DNA from: Candidatus Sulfopaludibacter sp. SbA3
Lineage (GTDB): Bacteria > Acidobacteriota > Terriglobia > Bryobacterales > Bryobacteraceae
DNA length: 47,414 bases
Direction of reading: 5' to 3'
Assembly (NCBI GenBank): GCA_945893365.1
Contig: CAMDED010000050.1
Coordinates: 1 to 47,414, forward strand
Shown here: positions 26,784 through 34,385 of the stretch, piece by piece
Layout: each line of letters opens with the position of its first letter
How positions within the stretch are numbered: the stretch's first letter is position 1
Notes under the pieces: model-generated
Seen by the model: only the letters and a program-made list of their open reading frames with translations
What the model was told of the DNA's origin: nothing
Databases searched by the model: none
Program-made: the position numbers and the translations under genes

Positions 26784-29356
26784 AATGGCGGCGATTCCGG
26801 CAGCGGCAACGCCAAGACGGAGAACTTACGCGGGAGATCGAGTCCTATCTCGCCCACGAGATCGACGACAACCTCCTGCGCGGCATGGATTCGGACGAAG
26901 CGCGTCATGCGGCGCGGCGGCGGCTGGGAAACGCGACTTCGGTGAAAGAGGCGGTCTACGAGATGAACAGCTTCAATCCAATCGAAACGCTTTGGCGGGA
27001 CGTCGCGCACGGTCTCCGCCAACTTCGCAGGAATCCGGGTTTCGCCTGTGCGGGGATTCTCATAATGGCGCTCGGTATCGCGGCGACTACGGTAATCTTC
27101 TCGATCGCCTACGGCGTCCTTCTGCGCGATCTGCCCTACGATGAACCCGGCCGTCTGGTCGCCCTGGGGTCCTCCTTGCGCGAGTCCGGCTTGCAGCGAG
27201 CCTACGCCGGCGCGGCCGACTATTTCGACTGGCGCGGGCGGCAACAGGTGTTTGAGGACTTGGCGTTGACGCGCCCCGTCGCGAACTACAATCTGACGGG
27301 CATTGGGGAGCCGGAACGTCTCCAGGGGGCGCGCGCGACAGCCAGCCTGTTTTCCACACTCCGCGCAACGCCTCTGATGGGGCGGACGTACACCGAGGAG
27401 GAGCAACTCGATCCGGGGACGGCGTCGAGCGTCGCAATACTGAGTTATGGACTATGGCAGCGCCGATTCGGGGGCGACCCGGCCATCATCGGGCGCAAGA
27501 TCCTCCTGAACGGGCAGCCTCATGAGGTTCTCGGCGTTATGCCTCCCGGCTTCCAATATCCAGCCCGCGAATTCGAGCTTTGGACACCGCTATACATCCC
27601 ACCACCGGCGCTTAAGGATCGTCTCGACTACAGCTATCTCTCGGTCGCTCGGCTGAAGTCCGGCGTGACGCTCGACCAGGCGCGCGCTCACATGACCGTG
27701 CTTGCCGCGAATCTCGCGCGCGAGTATCCGGCAACCAACAAGGGCGCCCGCGTCATTGTAGGTGCGATGCTCAGCGAGACGACCGGCTCGGTCCGCCGGG
27801 CTCTCTGGGTCCTGCTCGCGGCGGTCGGGATCCTGTTTCTGGCCGGCTGCGTCAACCTGGCAAACCTGCTTCTGGCGCGAGCCGCGAACAGGAGTAAGGA
27901 ATTCTCGATCCGAGCCTCCCTGGGCGCCACTCGGGCGCGGCTCGCCCGGCAGTTTTTCGCCGAAGCGATTCCGCTGGCGGCGGCCGGAGCCCTGCTTGGT
28001 ATCCTTACCGCGCATTGGCTGCTCAAATTGCTTATCCCGCTGCTGCCGGCAAGCATGCCGCGTACCGGCGAGATCGGCTTGGACGGCCCCGTTCTTCTCG
28101 TCTCCGTAATGCTTTCGGCGGCGGCGGCGTTCTTTGTTGCGCTCGCTCCCGCGGCGCAGGTTCGGGGAAACGTCGAGCGCGGGCCGGCGTCGAGCGGCCG
28201 CGTTCGCGACTTGCTGATCGTCACCGAAATCGCCTGTACCGTTCTTCTTCTGGTGACCGCGGGACTGTTGATGAGAAGCTTTTCTCACTTGCGCTCCACC
28301 GATCCCGGTTTTCGCCCGGCCCAGGTTCTCAGCCTGCATCTCGCGGTGAACCGGACCAAGCATGGCGACGATCCAGGTGTGGCGCGCTATCTGACCCAAC
28401 TCATTGAGCGTGTCAGGGCCGTGCCGGGCGTCGAGTTCGCCGGGATCGTCAACCGCTTGCCGTTGGGTGGACAAACCCAAGCCGGAGTTATCCGATTTGA
28501 AGGCAGGGACACGCCCGCCAACGCGGATTGGCGCACGGTCAGCCCCGACTACTTCCGAGCCATGGGTATTCCACTTCGCGCCGGCAGGGCATTCAGCGAG
28601 AACGACTGCGCGGACCGGCCCGGCGCCGGCATCATTGATGAGCGGCTGGCGGGCGAAGCCTTCGGTCGTGAAAGCCCGATCGGCAAACGGTTCCGGATGG
28701 ACTTCTCCGGTGCGCCTTGGGTCGAGATTGTGGGCGTAGTGGGTCATCTGCGCGATGAGGGGCTCGACAAAGACCCACGGCCACAGGTCTACTGGCCGTA
28801 CCAACAGCGCACTCAGGACAGGATGGCGATGGTTGTCAGGACGTCCGCCGATTCCGCTTCTCTCACCGCCGCCGTGCGCGCGGCGATCCGTGAAATCGAC
28901 CCCGAGCAGCCGCTCTACGATGTGCTGCCGATGACGGACGTGCTGGAACGAACATTGCACGGCCACTGGCTAAATACCGTGCTGATGGGAGCCTTTTCAG
29001 GCATGGCGCTGCTGCTGGCGAGCGTCGGCCTGTACGGTGTGATCTCGTATCTGACGGCGCAGCGGCGGCGCGAGTTCGGAGTCCGAGTGGCGGTGGGCGC
29101 ACAAACGACCGACGTGGTGGTATTGGTGCTGAAGCAGGGGCTCGGCCTGGCCGCAGGCGGTCTGGCCCTTGGGCTTGCGCTTTCCGCCGCCCTGACGCGT
29201 GGGCTCGGCGCGATGTTGCACGGAGTGAGTCCGTTCGATTTGCGGACGTACGTGTCCGTCGGGGTTTTGTTGACGATCGTGGTGTCGGCAGCCAGCTTTA
29301 TTCCGGCTTGGCGTGCCTCGCGGGTCGATCCGACGGTTGCGCTACGGCAGGAGTAG
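26780..29356 (+). CDS. ADOP-type ABC permease (FtsX/MacB domains)
   Basis: 858 residues. An N-terminal cytoplasmic segment (residues 1-75, [20 protein letters not shown] and [14 protein letters not shown]) precedes the first membrane helix, a MacB-like periplasmic domain, an FtsX domain (helices about 365-470), a second periplasmic domain and a second FtsX domain at the C terminus ([23 protein letters not shown]), ending [14 protein letters not shown]. This is the 'acidobacterial duplicated orphaned permease' architecture, which lacks a nearby ATPase gene, as here. The substrate is unknown. I start it at the ATG overlapping the padR stop; upstream in-frame codons overlap padR. Confidence 0.92.
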   Translation: MKWRRFRQRQRQDGELTREIESYLAHEIDDNLLRGMDSDEARHAARRRLGNATSVKEAVYEMNSFNPIETLWRDVAHGLRQLRRNPGFACAGILIMALGIAATTVIFSIAYGVLLRDLPYDEPGRLVALGSSLRESGLQRAYAGAADYFDWRGRQQVFEDLALTRPVANYNLTGIGEPERLQGARATASLFSTLRATPLMGRTYTEEEQLDPGTASSVAILSYGLWQRRFGGDPAIIGRKILLNGQPHEVLGVMPPGFQYPAREFELWTPLYIPPPALKDRLDYSYLSVARLKSGVTLDQARAHMTVLAANLAREYPATNKGARVIVGAMLSETTGSVRRALWVLLAAVGILFLAGCVNLANLLLARAANRSKEFSIRASLGATRARLARQFFAEAIPLAAAGALLGILTAHWLLKLLIPLLPASMPRTGEIGLDGPVLLVSVMLSAAAAFFVALAPAAQVRGNVERGPASSGRVRDLLIVTEIACTVLLLVTAGLLMRSFSHLRSTDPGFRPAQVLSLHLAVNRTKHGDDPGVARYLTQLIERVRAVPGVEFAGIVNRLPLGGQTQAGVIRFEGRDTPANADWRTVSPDYFRAMGIPLRAGRAFSENDCADRPGAGIIDERLAGEAFGRESPIGKRFRMDFSGAPWVEIVGVVGHLRDEGLDKDPRPQVYWPYQQRTQDRMAMVVRTSADSASLTAAVRAAIREIDPEQPLYDVLPMTDVLERTLHGHWLNTVLMGAFSGMALLLASVGLYGVISYLTAQRRREFGVRVAVGAQTTDVVVLVLKQGLGLAAGGLALGLALSAALTRGLGAMLHGVSPFDLRTYVSVGVLLTIVVSAASFIPAWRASRVDPTVALRQE

Positions 29357-29397
29357 CCCCGCGGGCAGCTGGCACGCCGCCATGAAGCGCTACAGGG

Positions 29398-29616
29398 ATG
29401 GCCCGCAAGCAGGAGCGCTACCGCAAAGCCATCCAGCGCCGGAGGACATCGGACGAGGCGCTCTTGGACGCCGTGCAACTCGCCGTTGCTCGGGATCTAC
29501 AACAATCCGGACTGGTCTCGGTGATGGTTGCGGCGGATCGGAAGCTGTGCCGGGTCGCGGAGGCGTGTAGCTGCTCGACAATTAATCCTGGCGATCCCGA
29601 CGTGGTCGTTCCTTAG
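29398..29616 (+). pseudogene. Remnant of a PIN-domain (VapC-like) toxin, C-terminal part
   Basis: A 72-codon frame. Its middle, LLDAVQLAVARDLQQSGLVSVMVAADRKLCRVAE, followed by INPGDP, matches the C-terminal half of PIN-domain ribonucleases (pattern DALQLAVA...L...VTADR.L...A...G...INP). The N-terminal half with the first catalytic acid is missing, and no antitoxin gene is adjacent. It is therefore most likely a degraded toxin fragment. It lies in the 311-base gap between the ADOP gene and the response regulator, which holds nothing else recognisable. Confidence 0.55.
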
Positions 29617-29635
29617 CCCGGGGGGATGAACGCCA

Positions 29636-29661
29636 GGCGGAATCCCGCCGCTAGTTCCGCC
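29636..29661 (-). terminator. Possible hairpin after the response regulator
   Basis: GGCGGAA (29636-29642) and TTCCGCC (29655-29661) pair perfectly with a 12-base loop, just downstream of the minus-strand regulator stop at 29668. There is no T-run after the stem on that strand, so a complete intrinsic terminator is not shown. Confidence 0.3.
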
Positions 29662-29667
29662 GATGCC

Positions 29668-30303
29668 CTACTGCGTCAGCCCCTTCCTCATCGCGAACTT
29701 CACCAGCTCCGTCGAGCTCCTCAGCCCCAGCTTCTTCATGATCCGTCCACGATGGGCATCCACGGTAAAAACGCTCACATCCAAGGCCGTCGCAATTTCC
29801 TTTGCGACCTTCCCGTCGGCGAGCAATTGCAGCACTTCCCTTTCCCTCGCGGTAAGCGAATCGAAAGGGTCCGTGGTTTGTTGATAGTCCTCCAAGACCG
29901 TCCTCGAAACTTCGGGACTGAGAAATCCATTGCCGCTTGCGACGGCCCTGACCGCGCGCAGAAGGTCGTCGTCGATGGACTCTTTAACAAGATAACCCTT
30001 CGCCCCCGCTCGCAAGGACTCCCGCACGTAGACCGGGTCCTTGTGCATGCTGAGGATCAGAATCTGGCACTCCGGACGGCCCTCGAGGATGCGGCGCGTG
30101 GTCTCTACTCCATTGATTTCCGGCATCGCGATGTCCAGCACGATCACGTCGGGCCGCAATTCCAGTGCAAGGCGCACCGCTTCCCGCCCCGTGCCCGCTT
30201 CGGCGATAACCTCCATGTCCGGCTCCTGATTGAGGATCAGACGGAATCCCTTCCTCACCACGGCGTGGTCGTCAGCGAGGAGAATGCGAATTTTTCGAGG
30301 CAT
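29668..30303 (-). CDS. NarL/FixJ-type response regulator
   Basis: 211 residues. The receiver domain has the acidic pocket at DD11-12, the phosphoacceptor Asp57 in VIVLDIAMPEINGVE and Lys near residue 107 in AKGYLVKESI. The C-terminal LuxR-type HTH (about 150-205) reads LTAREREVLQLLADGKVAKEIA then VSVFTVDAHRGRIMKKLG. Together with the upstream kinase it forms a two-component system of the NarXL/DegSU type. Its start codon lies within the kinase gene, 32 bases before the kinase stop, indicating translational coupling. No target can be read from the sequence; it neighbours the Dab operon. Confidence 0.95.
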   Translation of the reverse strand: MPRKIRILLADDHAVVRKGFRLILNQEPDMEVIAEAGTGREAVRLALELRPDVIVLDIAMPEINGVETTRRILEGRPECQILILSMHKDPVYVRESLRAGAKGYLVKESIDDDLLRAVRAVASGNGFLSPEVSRTVLEDYQQTTDPFDSLTAREREVLQLLADGKVAKEIATALDVSVFTVDAHRGRIMKKLGLRSSTELVKFAMRKGLTQ

Positions 30304-31576
30304 GTTCCTTTCTCGTGAGCGGCAGTTCCAACTTGATCGTTACGCCCTTACCTGGAGCGGATTCGATGGTCAGCGATCCCGCAGCCGCGCGCGCCCGGGC
30401 CCGCATGCCAACCAGCCCGAGTCCGCCACCCTGCGTTTTACCCGGCATACCCTTCCCATTGTCGGATACGGCCAATGACAGGTGTTCCTCGCCCGCATTG
30501 AGTTCCACCCGGACGGCAGTGGCATTCGAATGGCGTGCGACGTTCGTTAGCGCTTCCTGGAGAATGCGGAATACCTGAGTCTCTATCTCGTCCGGCAATC
30601 TCTCCACGGGAGAGGATTTGTAGTCCACCGCGATGCCTGTACGCAGCGAAAAGCCGTCCGCGATCGAGCGAAGGCTCGCGTCCAGGCCGAAGTCGTCCAG
30701 TACGCTCGGCCGCAGCAACTGCGAGAGTTCACGGGTGTTCTCAATGGCTTGCTTTACCAAAGCAAGGCAGTCTTCGATCCGCGTGTTGTGAAACTGCCGG
30801 GCGTTATGGATCGCCACCAGATTCGCCTCGATGGCGCTAAGGTTTTGGCCGAATTCGTCATGCAGCTCTCTCGAAAAGCGCCGCGCCGTGGTTTCCTGGT
30901 CGGCCATGGTTCGGGACGATAAATGCGACAATTCCTCGGTCTGCCACCGCAGCTGCCGGAATATCCGGCCGACCACGTGGACGGTCAGGGCGGTTCCAGT
31001 CAACGCGATCACCAGGGCCGCGGCCAGCAGCGCCACCGAGAACCGGACTCGCCTACCCGAGCTTTCCATCTCCCTCTTTTGCGCCATTGCGGCCGCGTCG
31101 AAGTGAACCGTGGCGAGGTCTCCCAAGGTGTTGATAAGGGCCTCGTGAGCGCGGTAAAACTCCAATGGAGGATGCGCTCCCGAGGTAAGGATCATTCGCC
31201 CCGCGGTGATAAATCTCGCCACGGCGTCCTTCACTTCACCCCAAAGAGCCGGATTACTGGAAGCGAGCCCGGCTGAAGTGGTGTCGCGAATCACCTTTTC
31301 GAGCTTGTCGAGCCGGGTTAGAAGTTCAGCTCTCGATGCGTCGCCGTTGCCCGCCGCAAGCTCGTAGAAAACCGCGCTCAGGTTGTCCACTTCCCGCTGA
31401 ACATCCTCAACCAGGCGCAGCATCGCCCGCTGACCCTCCAGCAGCTGCGCCGTCTCCGTTTCAATCGAGCGCATGGTTCCCACGCCGATGTAGACAGATA
31501 TCACGAGGAGAGCGATGAGGAGCGCGAACCCGCCGATCAGAACCCGAAAGAGATGAACTTCCTGCGGCTCGCGCAT
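30272..31576 (-). CDS. HPK7-family sensor histidine kinase
   Basis: 434 residues. Two membrane helices (about 10-32 and 177-201) enclose a periplasmic, mostly helical sensor region of about 140 residues with no clear named domain. The HisKA_3 dimerisation box is SRELHDEFGQNLSAIE with phospho-His239. The HATPase_c domain follows with ILQEALTNVARHSNATAV (N box) and DNGKGMPGK with GLGLVGMRARA (G boxes). It phosphorylates the overlapping NarL-type regulator. The signal is unknown. It is 61 bases from the end of the Dab operon on the same strand, so read-through and a carbon-linked signal are possible but unproven. Confidence 0.94.
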   Translation of the reverse strand: MREPQEVHLFRVLIGGFALLIALLVISVYIGVGTMRSIETETAQLLEGQRAMLRLVEDVQREVDNLSAVFYELAAGNGDASRAELLTRLDKLEKVIRDTTSAGLASSNPALWGEVKDAVARFITAGRMILTSGAHPPLEFYRAHEALINTLGDLATVHFDAAAMAQKREMESSGRRVRFSVALLAAALVIALTGTALTVHVVGRIFRQLRWQTEELSHLSSRTMADQETTARRFSRELHDEFGQNLSAIEANLVAIHNARQFHNTRIEDCLALVKQAIENTRELSQLLRPSVLDDFGLDASLRSIADGFSLRTGIAVDYKSSPVERLPDEIETQVFRILQEALTNVARHSNATAVRVELNAGEEHLSLAVSDNGKGMPGKTQGGGLGLVGMRARARAAAGSLTIESAPGKGVTIKLELPLTRKEHASKNSHSPR

Positions 31577-31637
31577 GAACTCCAGCGTGGCACATTCCCA
31601 CGCCGGCTTGCAGCCCTAGTTCATTGCAAACCCATTC

Positions 31638-33035
31638 TCAGTGTTTTCCGCCGGTAGTTCCGTGCGTCGCGGCGGTTGCGGTGAGTGCGGCCAGAAGATC
31701 GGCAGCCGTCGAGCGCATGGCGACCACTTGACTTGGCATCAATCCGCCCCACACGAGAATCGCGAGGCAGGCCGAGAAAGCCCAGCGCTCGCGCGGCAAC
31801 GCATCCGGCGCTTCGGCCCAGGCGGCGACGGGCGCGCCCAGGAACAACCGCGAGAACAGCCGGTACGCGCTATAGGCGTTAAGCGCGATGGCAGCCGGGA
31901 CGATGATTCCTAGAAGAGGATGTGCCGATAACACGCCATGGATCAGCAGATCCTCGCCGGGAAAGCCGAGAGTGCCGGGCAAGCCGACGAGCGCGAACGC
32001 GCTCACCGCGAAGAACACGGCGAGCCGGGGCATTTGCGCCGCCAGGCCAAGGAGGCGTTCTCCCGCCAGCGGCTCATCGATACGCGCTTCGATGGAGCGG
32101 CATATCGAGATCATGACGGTTGAAGCTACGCCGAGCACGATCCACTGCACCAGGCCCCCCGTGGTCCCTTCCGGGCGCGCTGTGACGAGCCCCGCGAAGA
32201 TCGCCGACGACTGACTGAGAAAGATGAGCGCGAGGAGCCGGCGAGGCTTCCGCTCCACAATTCCGAGGACGGCCGTGTAAATCGCCGTGAACAGGGCAAG
32301 CGCGCTCAACCACGGCAGAGCCGTCCGCGCCTCCGCGGGAAATAGCGGCACGGCGAAGCGAACGATGAGGAAGACGCCGAGGTATGCGTTCATCAGCAGG
32401 CCGGCAGGCAGCAGAGGGCCATCTTCGAATCGCTGTATCGCCACGCGGTGGAACGGGAACAATCCCGCTCGCAAGACCGCAGCCAGCACGAGAAAGGCGA
32501 ACGGGTACCCACCAGATACGCCCAACGTCAGCAGAATCGCGGCTACGGCCAGGAATACCGCGCTTGCGGCGAGTTCGAGCGTGGCGCGCCGCCGTGCGGC
32601 TTTATCTCTTATCGTGAGCAGAACCGGAAGCAGCGAAGCGGTCCAGCCGCCCAGAAATACGATTAAATTGCCGGCGCCGTAAGCCGCCAACGCGCCGGCC
32701 GTGAGCGTCAAAACGGTCGATACCTGTCTGCCGCCGATGTCGCGCCGGGGAGCTGAGATGAGCGTCACTAGTGCAAGCGCCGCAAACAGCGCCATCGTCA
32801 CGGCATTCAGCGCATTGGCGCTGAATAGGGCTGGAACCCAAGGTTCGGACATCGTCGCCCAGCCGGCGGCGGCCAGCTCACGCACGGTCTCGAGCGACAG
32901 CAGGAGAGACGCCGCGCACGCCATCACGGCGATCGCGCGCGCGTGCCGCTGAGTACCTGGCAGCCTCGATACGGCGGCGGCAGCCAGTGGAATCGCGATA
33001 CTCCCGGTCAGCCAGGGGGCGGTCAAGTCAGACAT
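31638..33035 (-). CDS. NuoM-like membrane subunit, second antiporter-type subunit of the Dab operon
   Basis: 465 residues, about 13-14 membrane helices, related to the proton-translocating NuoL/M/N family but divergent. Where active members have an essential Glu in a GWE motif this protein has GGWT (Thr132), and the position of the key Lys in the discontinuous helix seems to be Arg (LRAGLFPFHR, Arg189). The ATG at 33035 overlaps the dabB stop by 8 bases and has GAGGGT just upstream, so it is translated with DabB. Described two-component Dab systems have one such subunit; this extra one could be a structural or regulatory partner. An alternative is a separate NDH- or Mrp-like complex subunit. 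Confidence 0.75.
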   Translation of the reverse strand: MSDLTAPWLTGSIAIPLAAAAVSRLPGTQRHARAIAVMACAASLLLSLETVRELAAAGWATMSEPWVPALFSANALNAVTMALFAALALVTLISAPRRDIGGRQVSTVLTLTAGALAAYGAGNLIVFLGGWTASLLPVLLTIRDKAARRRATLELAASAVFLAVAAILLTLGVSGGYPFAFLVLAAVLRAGLFPFHRVAIQRFEDGPLLPAGLLMNAYLGVFLIVRFAVPLFPAEARTALPWLSALALFTAIYTAVLGIVERKPRRLLALIFLSQSSAIFAGLVTARPEGTTGGLVQWIVLGVASTVMISICRSIEARIDEPLAGERLLGLAAQMPRLAVFFAVSAFALVGLPGTLGFPGEDLLIHGVLSAHPLLGIIVPAAIALNAYSAYRLFSRLFLGAPVAAWAEAPDALPRERWAFSACLAILVWGGLMPSQVVAMRSTAADLLAALTATAATHGTTGGKH

Positions 33036-34368
33036 GCGAACCCTCGTTAGACGGAGCCTTCGGCGATAGACGCCAACGGTTTTCAAGCGATGTCATCCGC
33101 TGGGCCAGCTTGCGCAAAGGCCCGCTCACGACGTGGTCGAGAATCGTGTCGTGATGCCCGCGATCGAGCGCGAGGCGGTAGAGCCACGACCGCAGTCCCG
33201 CCGGCAACGCGGTTTCGTAGTGCGCTCCGGTTTTCGGGAGATGGCCTCCGGCCGCGGCGTGAAGGCCGTGGAACTCGTGCAGAGCCGACGGAGCCTTCAG
33301 GAATTGCAGCGTCCGCACGACCGCGTGGCCGGTGATGTGGATCAGCGGCAGCCACGAGAACCCGGCTCCAATCTCCATGAAGATCAATCCGAGTTGGGAG
33401 ATCGACGAGTAAGCGAGCGACGTCTTCACGTCGCTCGAAGCGCGCGCAACCATCGTCCCGTGTATCGCGCTGCAGGCGCCGATGAAGATCACGACGCCGG
33501 ACGCGAAGGAAGACGCGGCAAGCAGGGGCTGCGCGCGCAACATCAGGTACGCGCCCGCATGCACGGAGATGGCTCCATAAAAAATGGCGCTCGATGGAGT
33601 AGGACCTTCCATGGCGCGCGGCAGCCAGCCGGAGAATGGCGCCTGCGCGGATTTCCCCATTGCGCCGAGCAGCAGGAAGAGCCCGATGAGGGTCGCGCCG
33701 CCGCCCGTCATCACGGACGATTGACCGGGCCACTCGCCCGGGAACACAGACCGGTACAGCGTCGATCCGGCCCAGTGATGCAGGAAGAATGCGCCGGCCA
33801 TAATGCCGATGTCGCAGCCCCGGTAAGTAGCATAGACGCGAATGGCGCTCTTGACGGGTTCCGGCCTTTCATGAAAAAACGCGACCAGCAGCGCGGAGGA
33901 TACGCAGATGATTTCCCATCCGCCAATCAGCAGATCGACCGAGCCGGCCGCGAAAACCAACAGGGAGCCGAAGGCGAAGAGATGCAAGAGCAGGAAGAAA
34001 CGAAAGAATCCCCGCTCACGATGAAGATATCTGCGGGAAAACACCGCGACCAGCCCTGAAAGCAGGGCCGTCAATCCCATGAGGGGTACCGACAACCGGT
34101 CGGCGAGAAGGGTCAGCGGGATCTGAAACTCGTGAACCGCGTACCAGTTCCCGGTTCCCGCGCTTACCGACGTCAACCCGGCGGACCGCATGGACCAGAC
34201 GAGACCGCAAAGCATCAGGCAAACGAACCCGTAGGTGGCGTTCGCGGTTCGCGCGATGGCCTTCTCGGGCGGATTCACGCCGACCAGCCAGAGCAGTCCC
34301 ATGCCCAGGAATAGACATCCGGGTGCAAGAACCGCAAGGATGAGGAACGTCTGTGGGGTGAGTGGCAT
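33028..34368 (-). CDS. dabB: DabB-like proton-conducting membrane subunit
   Basis: 446 residues from the ATG at 34368. It is a NuoL-like Proton_antipo_M protein: LLIGGWEIICVSSALLV carries the essential Glu (residue 151), and GAMGKSAQAPFSGWLPRAMEGPTPSSA carries the Lys (239) and the discontinuous helix, followed by SSDVKTSLAYSSISQLG. All proton-path residues I can judge are kept. In DAB systems DabB anchors DabA at the membrane and supplies proton flow to drive CO2 hydration. It begins 17 bases after the dabA stop and overlaps the NuoM-like gene. The C terminus (from about residue 365) is soluble. Confidence 0.85.
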   Translation of the reverse strand: MPLTPQTFLILAVLAPGCLFLGMGLLWLVGVNPPEKAIARTANATYGFVCLMLCGLVWSMRSAGLTSVSAGTGNWYAVHEFQIPLTLLADRLSVPLMGLTALLSGLVAVFSRRYLHRERGFFRFFLLLHLFAFGSLLVFAAGSVDLLIGGWEIICVSSALLVAFFHERPEPVKSAIRVYATYRGCDIGIMAGAFFLHHWAGSTLYRSVFPGEWPGQSSVMTGGGATLIGLFLLLGAMGKSAQAPFSGWLPRAMEGPTPSSAIFYGAISVHAGAYLMLRAQPLLAASSFASGVVIFIGACSAIHGTMVARASSDVKTSLAYSSISQLGLIFMEIGAGFSWLPLIHITGHAVVRTLQFLKAPSALHEFHGLHAAAGGHLPKTGAHYETALPAGLRSWLYRLALDRGHHDTILDHVVSGPLRKLAQRMTSLENRWRLSPKAPSNEGSHV

Positions 34369-34385
34369 TGGCAAGGGCGCCCTCG

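Noticed and set aside
27590-28966. 458-codon minus-strand frame inside the ADOP permease gene
   Set aside because: No recognisable domain, composition typical of an antisense shadow, and the plus strand encodes a full permease.
31638-34368. Remnant of a respiratory complex I (nuo) operon
   Set aside because: The two NuoL/M-like genes are coupled to a DUF2309 gene and no other nuo gene is present, which fits a Dab-type system better.
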